A program made the position numbers and the translations under genes. The notes under the pieces are model-generated. The model was given only the letters and a program-made list of their open reading frames with translations, searched no databases and was not told the origin of the DNA. Below are positions 38,555-50,860 of a stretch of 64,000 bases of DNA, piece by piece. How positions within the stretch are numbered: position 1 is the first letter of the stretch; every line of letters starts with the position of its first letter. Source of the stretch: Corticium candelabrum (taxonomy: Eukaryota > Porifera > Homoscleromorpha > Homosclerophorida > Plakinidae); contig NC_085088.1 in NCBI RefSeq assembly GCF_963422355.1, positions 6,881,014 to 6,945,013 on the forward strand, in the 5' to 3' direction.

Positions 38555-39000
38555 AACGTGGAGTCGCATGAGATCACTTTGACGTTGTCGGCCCGATTAA
38601 ATACGTCCTTGGTGAATAGTCGATGTACACTCGAAACGGATGAAAATTGAAACAGTTCCTTCGGCCTCATTAGCGAACACAATCGAAAAGCTACGATCTA
38701 TGTTTGCTCGACATGGTTTGCCTAATTCGGTAGTTTCGGATAACGGGTCTGCACTTACAAGTATCAAGTTTGGACGATCCCTGAGAAAAATGGCCTTCGC
38801 GATGTTACGTATAAAAAGGCATTGAAAAAGAGCAATAATAGAGATCTTCAGGAAGAATTATCACAGTTTCTATTCCGCTAGCAAGCCATACCACATTCAA
38901 CGACAAGTACTCCACCTGAACAACAGCTGAAAAAGGCAATAAAAGCATACGTAAAGGGGCAAATTCGCAAGAGAATTACGGAAACTGATATAAGACAAGA
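38555..39000 (+). pseudogene. Ty3/Gypsy-type integrase relic
   Basis: It reads HVDVVGPIKY, then KIETVPSASLANTIEKLRSM then FARHGLPNSVVSDNGSAL. These are the first two parts of an integrase core, with the Asp of VSDNG kept. Past several stops come PHSTTSTPPEQQLKKA (family: TPHSTTGxxPAELLxxR). The reading is broken in several places. Confidence 0.6.
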
Positions 39001-39279
39001 ATAGAAAACCGCCATCTTGGAGTTCTCCGGTTCTATGCAACATACTTTGATGCCCATAGCAATGAAAAGTATTGCCGTTCTTTTAAGTCCATCAAGTATA
39101 TATGCATGTGTATAAACCAGGAAAGTGACAAAGCCGTGCCACTAGAACTTCGAGGTGCGCATAAGGACGAAATAAAAAGATACCAAAATGCAGAATACAT
39201 TTGCTCCCACAAAGCAGAATACCCAATTTAGCCTAGCACTCCCAAATTTTCTAAGTAAAACTGGTTTAGCAAAGGTATG

Positions 39280-40800
39280 TTCAAAAATCATTGTGGAGAT
39301 ATGAGTTGTGGCCGCTGTGTCAACTTAGTCCTCACAGAGCGGACCCTCTACGGACTCCGGTTGCTCTCATAGTGACAGTGAGAATAATGACAATCACTCC
39401 ACTGATGACTTACAGATAGATTAGGATATATTTGCCAAAGCTGATGAGCAAACTACGCAATTAACAGGCGGCGCAACAGTTAGCATGTTGTCTATTGAAG
39501 ACCATGAGACATTTGTTGACATAGTGTGCTTAGCTAGATCAAAAAGCAATATAATGACATATCAACACTTTCAGTCTATGAGTAACCCTAACAAGTTTCC
39601 TTACGGTAAGGATTGTTTTACTGACAGAAGACCTCGGAAGCTCACGTACAAAAAGTACTTTAATCAAACTAAATGTAGATGGTCGTTTTGCTAGTGATAC
39701 TGACTACCGTTTTACTGCACAGCACATAGTTGAAGCCAAACAAATCCAAAATGATTGCAATCATTTTCTAGGGAGACAAAAGCCAGGACACCTTACAGCT
39801 GGTCAAGCAAAGAGCCCAACATTTGTTAAGCAGTGTTTACGCGAAGACAACGCTTACAGGTTCATGAACAATGTAATGGGCTAACCACCATACTATCAGC
39901 ATACGCCTTATGACATGTTAGCAATGATTCGCCAGTTACGTACTCTGACATGATTTTTACACTATCTGCTGCTGATTTAAAAAGGCCTGACATTATACAA
40001 ACAATAGATAGACAATATGGGGTTACATTTACAGATGAGGAACTTGAGGAGAAGAGCAGTTGAAGAAGACGTTATCCATTCACTGCTGCTAGACACTTTC
40101 AGCTGCGATTGAACATGTTCTAAATCACTGTCTAAAATCTCCTGTCAATCCTTTGGGAGAAATAGTTGATCATGCCCTCACACTTGAAGTCCAGGACCGA
40201 TTTTCTCCCCATGCTCACTGTGTGTTGTGGGTTAAAGATGCCTAAAGATATGGGAGGGTGCCACAGCTGATGTGTGTCTTTTATTGACAAGTACATTTCA
40301 GAATCAATACTTGGTGATGGTAAACTGAGAGGCCTTGTCTGAAAACTTCAAATACATAAGTATTCTCTTATTGCAAACGACACAACACTTGTCGCTTAAC
40401 GTTCCCACATCCTCCTCGTGATAAGACATTGGTAGCTGAGGCTACAGGATGTGAAAATCGTGATGGATGTCTAGAAACTGTTAACAAAGTGCGTAAAGTA
40501 TTAAATGAAGGTTATTACGACAGCGTGACTATTGATGATGTTCTTGCCAAAGCTTTGTAACTCGTACACAGTATAAGAAAGCGTTAATAACGACAGCTAC
40601 TGGTTCAGTTGTTGTGCATAAACGTAAGCCTAGTGAATGCAACATTAACAACTAGAACCCTCGTGTAATGCTAGCTTGGCAAGCTAACATGGATATTCAG
40701 TATGTTCTAAATGCCTATGCTTGTGTTTTGTATGTGGCTTCTTACATAATGAAAACTGATCGTGCTATGGGAGAGCTGCTTAACATTGTCTACAGATTTC
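39280..40800 (+). pseudogene. Helitron Rep/helicase protein relic (Helitron_like_N)
   Basis: Segments read FPYGKDCFTDRRPRKLTYKK, AQHIVEAKQIQNDCNHFLGR, KPGHLTAGQAKSPTFVKQCL, YRFMNNVMG, LSAADLKRPDIIQTIDRQYG, FIDKYISESILGDGKLRGL, HKYSLIAN and MLAWQANMDIQYVLNAYACV then LYVASYIMKTDRAMGELL. This order matches the N-terminal Helitron_like_N region that precedes PIF1 helicase in animal Helitrons. About ten stops or frameshifts separate the pieces. The two-His Rep motif is disrupted around 40190-40230 (FLPMLTVCCGLK in place of GSPHxHxxxWV). No helicase domain follows. Confidence 0.75.
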
Positions 40801-41345
40801 CTGTTTTTTGTGCGATTTTATGGATCTGTGCGATGTTCACAAATTCCAACGCCGGTGCGCGCCTGGACAAGACGATTCGGACGTTGATTTTTACTCAGTG
40901 AACTTGTCCGTGGAGTATACTGATTTTGTTACAGTATTGACGAGGTTATGTGGTCAGACCGTCGTGCTTTCCAATGCCATTACGCGGAAGTACGGCAGGT
41001 CGTACTATCAAGAGCGACAATTTGGCTGAGCATCCTGTGATAGTGGAGGTACTTTACAATGAGGACCTGTCAACTCGCGTGTGCAACTATTTTTCGAGGA
41101 AAGGACACACCGCGGTGCCGTCGGCCGTTCCAAAGCCAAACCTAAGCGATGGCAGTACCAAGTCTGTCCCCACACTCACCCTTTGCCATTGTCTGTCAGA
41201 GCTGGGTGTGCAGCACGTGCGTGTTACAAACTTCGGAATGAAGCAGAAGGCAAAGGATTTTTTCAATATTGACACCCACTTTATAGTTTGTGCTCCCACC
41301 CGGCTCGGTTTCCCTCACAACCACTGGGACATAAGATGTACACAA
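40800..41345. other. unassigned open segments between Helitron and LINE relics
   Basis: Frames such as FYSVNLSVEYTDFVTVLTRL then CGQTVVLSNAITRKYGRSYY are open for 70-130 codons. I recognise no family. Confidence 0.25.
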
Positions 41346-41445
41346 ATTTGAAAGGCAGAGTTAACTGGGGACGAGTCTTATCTGATACATTTGCTGTAAC
41401 TACTGGTGTGCGACAAGGTGGTGTGTACTCTGTAAGTACTCTGGC
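41345..41445 (+). pseudogene. LINE reverse transcriptase scrap
   Basis: The frame reads NLKGRVNWGRVLSDTFAVTT then GVRQGGVYSVS, the GVRQGGxLSP motif of non-LTR RTs. Only about 35 residues remain. Confidence 0.6.
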
Positions 41446-42831
41446 GTGGCCAGACATTTGGCGTACGCGGTGCGGATCGAGAGATGTACGTACAGTGTAC
41501 TCCACAAAAATTCTTACCTGTAAGGAAGCAAAGTCTGTGGCTAGACGTTTCAAGACCCGATACGTCTCTGAACTACCGATTAGAGTAAGATCAGGGTTCT
41601 CCCTACGCCCTTATAGCGTGGCGCAGCGCCACACTACTTTTGACTGTATTGATATCAGTCGTTAGTGTTTACGGATCTATTGCAGTAAATGCAGTGCAGA
41701 ATTCTCCGAAGCATGCAATTGAATAGAATTCCATGGAATTCCAGGGCATACAACGTACTGTACACATGCACTGCTCACCGGCACATTCCGTATGTTCAAT
41801 GCGATTAATGAGATCTGGGATTCCGAGGTCTCAGTCACGTGGTGCACGCACTCTTCACGTGTTCGATCAATGGACCGTTCGCTATTTCACGAGAAGAACG
41901 CACCCAAAATTACTTCTTTTTTCGTACCCTCCCGAAGAGAGTGAAGATATCAGAGGAGACTGTTTCGGATGACGGAGCAGTGACCTTGGAAACGTCATGC
42001 GGAGATGCCGCCACTGGCAAACTGCCACAGCAACAGAAGCACAAGACAGGATATAGTGCCGTGTGGGAAAGACAGCATTCACGGGTATTCAACATCGAAG
42101 GGCACGGTATGTACTGTAAGCTTTGCCAAAAGTTTGACACCAGAAACCGGCAGAACCAGAGCAGAGTGTGGAACACAGAGCCTTGCACAACTATCCGCAA
42201 GGATGTCCTGATGAGACACGAAGCCTCCATGATGCATAAGGAAGCCCTAGAGCAAGAACGTGCATGCCAACTAGTCAAGGCCAGGAGGTATCAGGGAGTC
42301 GGTAGACCATCAGGTACTCCTGCAGAGAAATGCTGTGGAAGTGGCGTTCAAGTGCTTTTATTGGTTGTGTAAGCAAGAAATTCCTCACACAACCAACTAT
42401 CAGCCATTGCTGTCCCTGGCAAAGAACTTAGGATGTTCGTACTTGTCTGCTCTCAATGTTGCAAAGAATGCTCATTACACTAGTGAACGCATTATGCAAG
42501 AAATTTTGGAGACACTAGGTCATCAAATAGAGAAAAGACAGGTGGCAGCATTATTGAACAGCAGAGTTTACGCACTGATGATAGATGAGAGCACTGACAT
42601 TTCAGTAACGAAGCAGCTAGTTATCTATGGACGATACATTTCAGATGAGGGTGAGCCATGCACCACGTTCTTGAAGGTGCAAGATCTTGTAGATGGCACT
42701 GCTGTTCGCATAGTAGAAAATCTTAGATTTTATCTGAATGAAAAGCAACTACCCTTTAGCAACCTCATGGGATTTGGATCAGATGGAGCGGCAGTAATGA
42801 CTGGTAGGATATCAGGTGTAGCTACTAGACT

Positions 42832-45800
42832 CAGAGGCGTAACTAGGCATGAGGCAACCGAGGCAGTTGCCTCGGTAAAAAAAAAGGGTGTGGCGTTGCA
42901 AAAATTTTGCTGCATGTAGGTTAGGAGCAGAAGATATGACATTCTGCACTAACAAAATCTGCTATCGTGTTCTTTTCAAATTTGAAACCGCGTGCGTAAA
43001 CTCTCTGATACTCAACTTTAGCGCACGTTCTTGGCACGTGAAGCACTTGCAAGACACGTGGCTCGAGAAACCTACAGCTGACTGCCAAGTAAGATGGAGC
43101 CACCATCTAAGAGAAAGAAAAAGAAGCAACTATCTCTTTTGCAATGTCTTGGGTAAGAAAGTTGTTCTGCAGAAGTATGGGGTCCCCTTTGGGGTACGTG
43201 ACTTGTTCTTCTCATCAGGACATCTTCCGGTGATTTAAGCGATCTGCCTGAAACTGTACATTCTGCGTCCCCGTTTGAGACTGTAGTGAATTCTGCAGAA
43301 GGTATAGTACCAATGCTAAATGTGATCCTAGTAGACGCGAATTACTGAGCGATATCGAACAATGTGTTATCGTCATAGATGCTAAGAATATGTAATAAGG
43401 TTCATATAATATTATACATATTCTACTGAAACAGGTGGTAATACCGTAGCGCTTGTAAACACTTTCTTTGTAGATACTGCTCATGACAAAGAAGTGTCAG
43501 TGAATGATCCGATCTACTACGTAGGCAGAGTCGTTTCCGACGTTGACAAGATATGCCTGCTGCAAAATAAATGGTGTCCACCCACCGGTTGTAAATTTCA
43601 GAGCACGGGCGGCCGTCGTTACAATCCAGAGTGGGAGAGTCAATACAGATGGCTGAGATATTCTCCTAGTACTGACGCCTGCTTTTGTTGCTACTGTGTG
43701 CTGTTTGGTGATGAGTCACTGTCTGCTACTGCTTTCAAGACAACCGGCTTTTGTGACTGGAAGAACGCAGTTGGAGTAAAGCGTGGTGTACTGCTTTGTC
43801 ATGAGAAAAGTGAAATTCACAAGAATGCTTGCATAAAAGCATTATCTTTCAAGAATGTGGTCGAAGGAAAGAAAAATGATATTTGTACCAGCAGATCTAA
43901 AGAATATGAAGAGAGAGTCAAACGTAATCGAGCAATTATTCTAGCTGTAATAGATGTCGTTATTGCTCTCGGTCAGCGAAATGTTCCCTTTCGGGGTCAC
44001 AGTTGGGACAAAGTTCTGAGAAAAGAATCCAGTAACTTTGAATACTTCCTCCATTGGCAGTCTCAGTTCAATCCTACTCTGAAAAGTCATCTAGAGCACG
44101 GAAAGAAGAACGCCTGTTACAAGAGCCCGAAAATACAAAATGAGCTGATAGAGTTAGCCGGTGTTGAGGTGAGAGACAAAATACTGGAAGATGCTCATGC
44201 CGCTAAATGGTTTTCGTTGATGGCGGATGAGTGCACAGATACAGCTAACGTAGAGCAGATGTCAGTCTGTATCAGGTTTGTTGACGACTCTGTACCCGGT
44301 CAGGTTCAAGTGAGAGAAGAGTTCTTAGGATTCGTCAAATTGGATTGTGCAGATGCTCTGTCTATTTTCAATGCTATTGTCAATTTTATGAAAGAGTGCA
44401 ATTTGGATATTCGTTATCTTCGTGGCCAGGGCTACGACGGTGCTGCAGTTATGTCAGGAAAAGTTTCCGGTGTCTCTGTTCGAATTCTTCAGTTACAACC
44501 AAAGGCTATATACCAGCATTGTCGGTCACATAGACTGAATTTGGTTATTGCATCTTCTTGTAGGCAAGTCCCTTTAATTCAGGACTTGTTTAACTCGTTA
44601 GGAACACTGACGTGGTTTCTAGGAGGCAGTCCAAAAAGAAAAGTTATCCTTTGTAGGCATTTGATAGCAGGAGACATGGCTGAATTGATTACAGCAGAAG
44701 ACAAGGAAGAAGAAGAACCAGAAGAAGAACTAGAAGAAAACTTAGAACAGGAGGAAACTTCGAAACTAAGTGATACGCTTATTCGTAAATCGTCATCAAG
44801 GCAAGTCCCAGTACTGTGTGAGACAAGGTGGTCGGCTCGATTGGCAACACTGTCCAGTGTCTTGGCCAAATACAAAGCCATATACCTTGCACTGCAAGAT
44901 ATTGTTGCAGAGAGCTCTGGCACTGATTCGAGGGCGAAAGCTTCATCTTACCTCAGACTTTTACAGTCCTCTAGTTTTATTGTTTGCTTGGTCGTTAGTC
45001 AGTACATTCTGAGCTTTTGTGATCCTCTGACGAAGTCTTTGCAATCTCCAAACTGTGACGTTCTGAAGGCTTATCAAACAGCCAAGCTGCTTCGCACAAC
45101 GATTTCTGCGCAACGACGTGAAGACAAGTTTAAAGAATTATGGGAAAGAGTTCAAACAGTTGCAGGCGAGGTGGATGCCCAAATTGATAAACCTAGAACC
45201 GCAATAAGAAGCACCTACAGAAGCAATGCTGGCATGCAGACTGCGGAACAGGACAGCGCTGTGGCATACTTCAGAAGAAACGTGTACTACCCTTTCATTG
45301 ATCACGCTGTGACAGAGCTCAACAATCGCTTCCCTGATACATCTGAATCAATGCTCATTGGGTATAGACTTCTTCCTAGCAGTGTTAGCAGTATAACAAG
45401 ATCTGAGGTGAATTCAATTAAGCTCTTCTATGGTCCAGACTTACCAAATGGAGCTACATTCGAGCCTGAAGTAGAAGTTTGGAAAACCAAATGTTTTCAA
45501 CTTCCTGAGAAAGACAGGAGAGTAACATTAACGGATGCCGCAAAGATGGCAGACAGTCAATATTTCCCCAATATTCATGAGATTTTCAAACTTATTCTAA
45601 CATCTCCTGTTGGTTCCGTGCCGTGCGAAAGATCGTTTTCGGCTCTCCGGAGATTGAAGGAGTGGTCGAGATCAACAATGACGCAAGAAAGACTGTGTGG
45701 CTTAGCTCTTTTATATATTCATAGAGACGTGGCTGTAAGCAGAGAGAATGTCTTACAAAGATTTGATTGTACAGGACACCGCCGATTGGGGCAATTGTCG

Positions 45801-45938
45801 TTATAGAGGCTCCATGTTCACTTTGATTAATTAATTAAAGTATATATGTAGTAGACTACTAGTAGTTTGAGGCTAAATATATTGCCTTATTGATATAAAA
45901 CTTGCCTCGGTAAAATTTTAATGCTAGTTACGCCCCTG
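42832..45938 (+). mobile_element. inner hAT element, apparently intact
   Basis: The left end CAGAGGCGTAACTAG and the right end (reverse complement CAGGGGCGTAACTAG) match over 15 bases with one mismatch. Inside the left end is a hairpin (ACCGAGGCAGTTGCCTCGGT, 42857-42876); TTGCCTCGGTAAAA recurs near the right end. The flanks are ACTAGACT on the left and CTGACT on the right, which looks like a decayed target duplication. The 3.1-kb element holds one three-exon gene with no visible damage. Confidence 0.9.
43094..45806 (+). CDS. hAT transposase, three exons, 824 aa
   Basis: Exons 43094-43152 (MEPPSKRKKKKQLSLLQCL, a basic nuclear-localisation-like start), 43219-43301 (TSSGDLSDLPETVHSASPFE) and 43474-45806 join in phase. 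They give 825 codons including the stop. A TTF-type zinc finger follows (WESQYRWLRYSPSTDACFCC then YCVLFGDE...HEKSEIHKNA). The DUF4371/RNase-H core has LMADECTDTANVEQMSVCIR (first Asp, about residue 299), GQGYDGAAVMSGKVSGVSVR (second) and YQHCRSHRLNLVIASSC. An acidic insert (EDKEEEEPEEELEENLEQEE) follows. The C-terminal dimerisation domain reads SVPCERSFSALRRLKEWSRS then RLCGLALLYIHRD. It resembles ZMYM1-like hAT proteins. Complete domain content and splice structure argue for a recently active element. Confidence 0.9.
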
Positions 45939-47339
45939 CTGACTGCGCCAATACAACCCATACCTGGTTGCAGTTAATTGTGCTGCACATCGCCTTGCTC
46001 TGGCTTGTTCTCAGGCTGGTGCGAAGGTACCCTATGTAAAGAAATTCAAAAAGTCCCTGAGCACACTATACTGCTTTTTCCAGGCCAGTGCTGTTCGTAC
46101 AGCCGGTTTGAAGGCTGTCCAAGAAGTTCTTGATGATCCATGTCTCAAGCTAAAAGAAGCAAAGAATGTAAGGTGGCTGTCACATGATCTGGCAGTCCAG
46201 ACACTGAGAAAGACTTTGCCCGCTGTGTTAACAGCATTAGAGAGGGAAGGAAGTGAACATGGGGAGCCAGTTGCACTAGGATTAGTGAAATCCATGAAAC
46301 ACTACTATTTCATTTCATGTCTCTACATGATGAGTGAAGTTTTGCCTCATTTATCTCGATTATCTCGTCTGTTTCAATCATGTGATATCGATCTTGCCAT
46401 GATTAAGCCTTCAGTTCGAACGTGTCTCAATGCCCTCTCATCCTATCATACAGTGAAGCGAAGGATGTTGTAGCAGCTCATTCGGCATTGAACGACAACC
46501 TGAGGATGTTCTCAATAACGCTACCTCCGCAGTGTAAGGAAAATTTCAATACCAATGTACGTCAGCCTTTTTGCGGGCATTAAAGACAAACATTGAAGAC
46601 CGATTTGCTCAAGTGGAGTTGTTGGATGCCTTTAGTGTATTTGACCCCTCCTTCTATTCAGTAAGTTCTGCATCACCATCTGATGCATTTGCACTGAATG
46701 CTGCTATGAAAGGAAAAGAAAAGTTGGCTGTTCTTGCCAACCATTACGGAACAGGTGATGATGCTCCAGTAAAGTATGAAGATCTATGGAAAGAATGGGA
46801 ATCCTTCTCATTTATGCTTGCTGAACACTACAAAGATGCCACAATGAAGCAAGTTATTTGTGATCTAGCCAAGAGATCATTGAAGCAAGCTTACCCTCAA
46901 TTGTCGTGCTTGGCATCTATTGCTCTGGTAATACCACTCAGCACTGCAGATTGTGAGCGTGCGTTTTCAGCTATAAAAAGAGTTAAGACTGCACTTAGGA
47001 ATAGGCTAAAGACAGCTACCTTGGATTGCCTATTGAGAATCACTGTTGAAGGTCCAGAACTTGAGGACTTTGATTTTAAGACTGCAGTCAACATGTGGGG
47101 AGCAAAAAAAACAGAAAAATTTCCGTTGATTAGCTAAGCTGTAACAGTAAGCACTACTTCATTAGCAACACAGTTTATGCAAGTTCTACAAAAATAAAAA
47201 ACTTATATTGACTTGTGCTAGTGAGAGTGTGGTCTTCACTACAGACTTACATAAAGTGGGCGTGGTTTGTGCAAAAGAGGGCGTGTCGCCACGCTACTTT
47301 AGAAGCCTAGGGAGAACCCTGAAGATAGCTAATTGCCTA

Positions 47340-48780
47340 TAGCTATTTCGCCAACGCAACTCTATTTGCACTCAAACCAGAAAGACCAAAACAAAGAGCG
47401 TTCCTAGGACGTCCAGAAACGTCAAATTGCGTACACGTAGACAACACTCTGACAAATTTTCCTAGCCCATCACTAGACCCCAAACTAAAACTACAACGCT
47501 CCAGTTAGCCTTTTCGATCAATGACGACACTGTAAATGCTAAAAAGAAAGTTCAGACGATGTCTAGCCTGATTAAACAGCTTAGTGCGCGACGCAGCATC
47601 GTACCATGGACGTCGCCATTTTTTAAGTTCTCGTAAACCCGGATTATACGTAACCTCCCGGATGTGATTTTAAAAAACCCTGTCTATAAATGCATTTAAA
47701 ATACAGTAGTTTACGGCAATTTAACAAAATTTACTGCATGCAGAATTTCAGTTGTTACACATGTTTCTGTCACATTTGCTTCATACTGTCGAGTGATTGC
47801 TTATTCTCTGCTCTTTTTATGATAAATATATAAAAACGGTGTACACTATTTAGTAGCAGCAAGATAATTAGCGTAATTTTTAGAAACGACCTTATACAAA
47901 TATAGACATTGTGCTCAAGCAAAGACGTTGACCTACAATTCTAGTTAAATTCTGGCCATTCAATTCTTTATAACTTCACAATCCTCTATCAACATCAACA
48001 TTAGCTACTCTAATTAATTAATGTTTTAAATTATATACCTACTACTAGAGTATCTTACTAAGACTAGAATTTATACACCATAGTTCCATTCACGGCTTCG
48101 CCCGGATGCATTTAAAATTGTAGTTTTGCTTGAAGCGGAATGACACACACATAATATTTGGGGCTTTAGCCTCCCCCCGGATGTTACGCCGGTGTTGTAA
48201 GGACAATAAAAATTTGTATTTTGTTTAATTGTTCATATTTTCATTAAGCAAGGATGTTATTTTAATCGTTCATAAAAGTAACCTTTATCTATATATTCCA
48301 ATAACTCCAACTATTTTAGTGACTTCCTTACAACATCTGACTGAAAATTGGTTTCCTAGACAACGTTAGTCTATTACCGTAGTCTTTTTTAAAGTTGAGA
48401 TTTGATATGCATACTAAAAACAACGTCTACAAAGTGAGATAATATTAAACAGAAATGAAGCAGTGCTGCAAGCTACATTTTAGGCGTAAACTGACAATTA
48501 GAATTTGGGATGACCTAATGAGAATAATAATAATAAATTAGATAAAAGGACGTAACATGTTTTAACGATTTGTATAACGCCCTTGTTTTAAGGAAATGAC
48601 GCCATCGTTGACGACATGTAAAATAAATGTTTATGGTTTTTGACAGCTAGAGTTGACATCTACCAATGCTTTTAATTAGTACGTAGTTTGCAATATCAAC
48701 TTTGTTGAAAGATTCTTTTATATAACATTGAATGTAAATTAAAATATTTCTAATTGCTTATTTAATAAATAATATTGCAA
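47340..48780. other. A+T-rich, gene-poor; one hAT-like terminus at about 48150-48190
   Basis: The only recognised item is the segment whose reverse complement begins CACCGGCGTAACATCCGG and GGGAGGCTAAAGCCCC. It is related to the terminus at 3499. The rest is A+T-rich with no motif. Confidence 0.4.
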
Positions 48781-48796
48781 ATAGGTAGGTAAACCG

Positions 48797-48916
48797 TAGC
48801 CTCGCAAGCCAGGCTCTTCTCGCGCTGGAGCAATTCCGGTAAAAGCTCCTTCTCCTCGTGTGATTCACGTGCGGTTAGCTCAGCGACTGCGCGGAAGAGC
48901 CTAACTTGCGAGGCTA
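48797..48916. mobile_element. 120-bp MITE, Mutator-type
   Basis: The ends TAGCCTCGCAAGCCAGGCTC(TTC) and the reverse complement of 48894-48916 agree at 21 of 23 positions. Flanks GGTAAACCG (48788-48796) and GGAAAACCG (48917-48925) form a 9-base direct duplication with one mismatch. A 9-base duplication is the Mutator/MULE signature. The interior is non-coding. Confidence 0.8.
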
Positions 48917-48925
48917 GGAAAACCG

Positions 48926-50860
48926 CACTCTCGACATACGCTTATCCGGGAGTACGAGCCACGTACGGGATTTACGGCAACATGGCGGCTCCCACAGCTC
49001 GCTGCAGTTTTGGTCTTTGCTGGCAGGGTAGTGATAATTAGAAGGTCAATTTAACTTGAGAATGGCTATTATTAATGTACTGACGAAGAATCTGGGTCAG
49101 CAGGCGGCAAGGCATGTCGCGTCGGGTAGCTAGATACGCAGACTGCCAGTGGTTGTTGCAAGACTCTCGTCTTTTCTCAAACACAACCTAGAACGTTGTA
49201 GTGTGTAATGTCCTGTACCTGGTAACCATGCGTAGGCATTGTAGGTTCTAACCGGTGATAGTAGTATACGGGGAATATAACACAGGGAATGTGCCGCGAA
49301 CCCCACGCAAGATAGCTAGTGTTTTCCTTGGGTTTGTAGGGTTCTTGATGAAAAAACCCACGTAACACTATAGTTGGGAAATCTGAAACCCAGTCTGAGC
49401 AGAGAATTGATACGTATGGTATACCTCCACGTCAGGAAAGCTGCTGGATGAAAATGATGTAGTAGGAAATGACCTCCTCTAACATTTCGTCGCAAAACCA
49501 ACTTGGCAGCAGAGCATGAATCATGAACTAGCTACAGATTACGAAAACCCACGGGAACCTTCGAAACACAACCCTAACCCAATGCAGTTGTTAGTTATTT
49601 CCAACTGACTGAACAGTGCGCAAATAAATTTTCTATAAAGTCGGTGGGCTGCAGCAAAATGAGAGAAATCAAGTCTACAAACGGACACGGTCTGCGCGAA
49701 CAAGGCATTAGAATTCCGAGGCACATCAATAGGGTGAATTGTAAACTTTTCAGTATTATTAAAAACTTTAACCTAAAGAGTGATACACTTTCTCTATTTC
49801 TTTGCTTGTCTTCAGTCATTTAGAAGACAGCATTGTTGCAATGTTTTGTTTGTCATGTCATTTACCACCCTGTGTTCACTCGTGATCCAAGGTCACGCCT
49901 ACCGACTAGACTGATAGTGTTTACTTTCATACTTAGTGGATAGTAGACTAGCAGTTAGCAAGTCTAGAGCCTAAACAGCTAGCAGCTTGGGCCTCACAAG
50001 ATGTGACAGTAGGCAGCTGGATCGAGGAGGATCGAAATGAACCAATGGGCGTCAAGCTTGGAAAAGCGTACCTGAACGGGGGTCTTCACTCTAGCCAATC
50101 ACCATTACGCACTGTTCAAATTGTACGTACGCGGGCACTTCGACTCAACTGGCAGTCTGTTTTGGCGTTTCGCTATCGCGTCGTCTGCAAAGAGTATTAT
50201 GGTTGCACGGAAGTTCACCTGTAGCTGCCACATATACAGCACAGTCCAGCGACTTCGGGTACGTCCTAGTTGATGTAGTCTGTCTACGTCCTGTGATTGT
50301 CAGTCACTCTTCAGATGTAGAATGAGTCACGTTTTCCTGTTGACATTGTACGTAGATGAAACCGTCGATAAAGAAACCTAGGCCAGCAAAGGCCAACATG
50401 CATGGAGCTGGCCCGGGATCGAGGCTTTTGAACAAGATTTGAAAAAACAAACTGGTACCTATTGTTTCTTCTTGTCTTTGCAACACTGCAGTTGCAACGA
50501 TTTCTTTCTATTAGAAAACGATGAAATCCTCAAGTACTGCATGAATGCTCAACCAGAGGTCCCTCGCGATCATGGCGGTTCAACTGAAAGAACCACAGCT
50601 GCTGTTAGTGATTCATCACATTGGCAAGAGAATCATCAGACCAAGTGAAAAGGCAGATAACTGACAAGGATGGCTACTGAACGTGAAAAGAAAGCAGAAA
50701 CAGTGTCACTTGTGAAGAACATTTCTCAAGTGCATTTTTGCTAGTCTAGAGTGCGCGTGCCAAATGTTTATTAGCACGTAATTGAAGGTGTGGCGATTAG
50801 ATAAGATGATTGGAAATATATTCAGACATGATTGTAGTATACCAGGACGGAAACGGGTAG
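48926..50860. other. unassigned; possible first exon at 48981
   Basis: ATG at about 48981 (MAAPTARCSFGLCWQG) in a locally G+C-rich context, followed by GTAGTG, could be a first exon. The remaining sequence has no recognised element. Confidence 0.25.

Larger units (their letters stand above)
41839..47137 (+). pseudogene. outer hAT transposase (ZNF862-like type), split and frameshifted
   Basis: The N-terminal part has a degenerate BED/TTF-like finger (YSAVWERQHSRVFNIEGHGM then YCKLCQKFDT). A frameshift near 42300 leads into FKCFYWLCKQEIPHTTNYQP, LMIDESTDISVTKQLVIYGR (first Asp) and GFGSDGAAVMTGRISGVATR (second). The inner hAT interrupts here. The reading resumes at about 45941 as LRQYNPYLVAVNCAAHRLAL, runs to VKRRML and a stop at 46471, then shifts to RALKTNIEDRFAQVELLDAF. 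It ends with the dimerisation domain PLSTADCERAFSAIKRVKTA and LDCLLRITVEGPELEDFDF. The two halves join in frame across the insertion (ATR then LRQ). Two frameshifts besides the insertion make it inactive. Confidence 0.88.
41592..47321 (+). mobile_element. outer hAT element, decayed, hosting a second hAT
   Basis: The ends are CAGGGTTCTCCCTA at 41592 and its exact reverse complement ending at 47321. AAGAT directly flanks both ends (41587-41591 and 47322-47326), a 5-base duplication. Without the inner insertion the element would be about 2.6 kb. Subterminal GCGTGGCG/CGCCAC words occur near both ends. Confidence 0.88.

Noticed and set aside
42888..43238. gene from 42888 to 43238
   Set aside because: Non-coding left part of the inner hAT. 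The real first exon is 43094-43152 in another frame.
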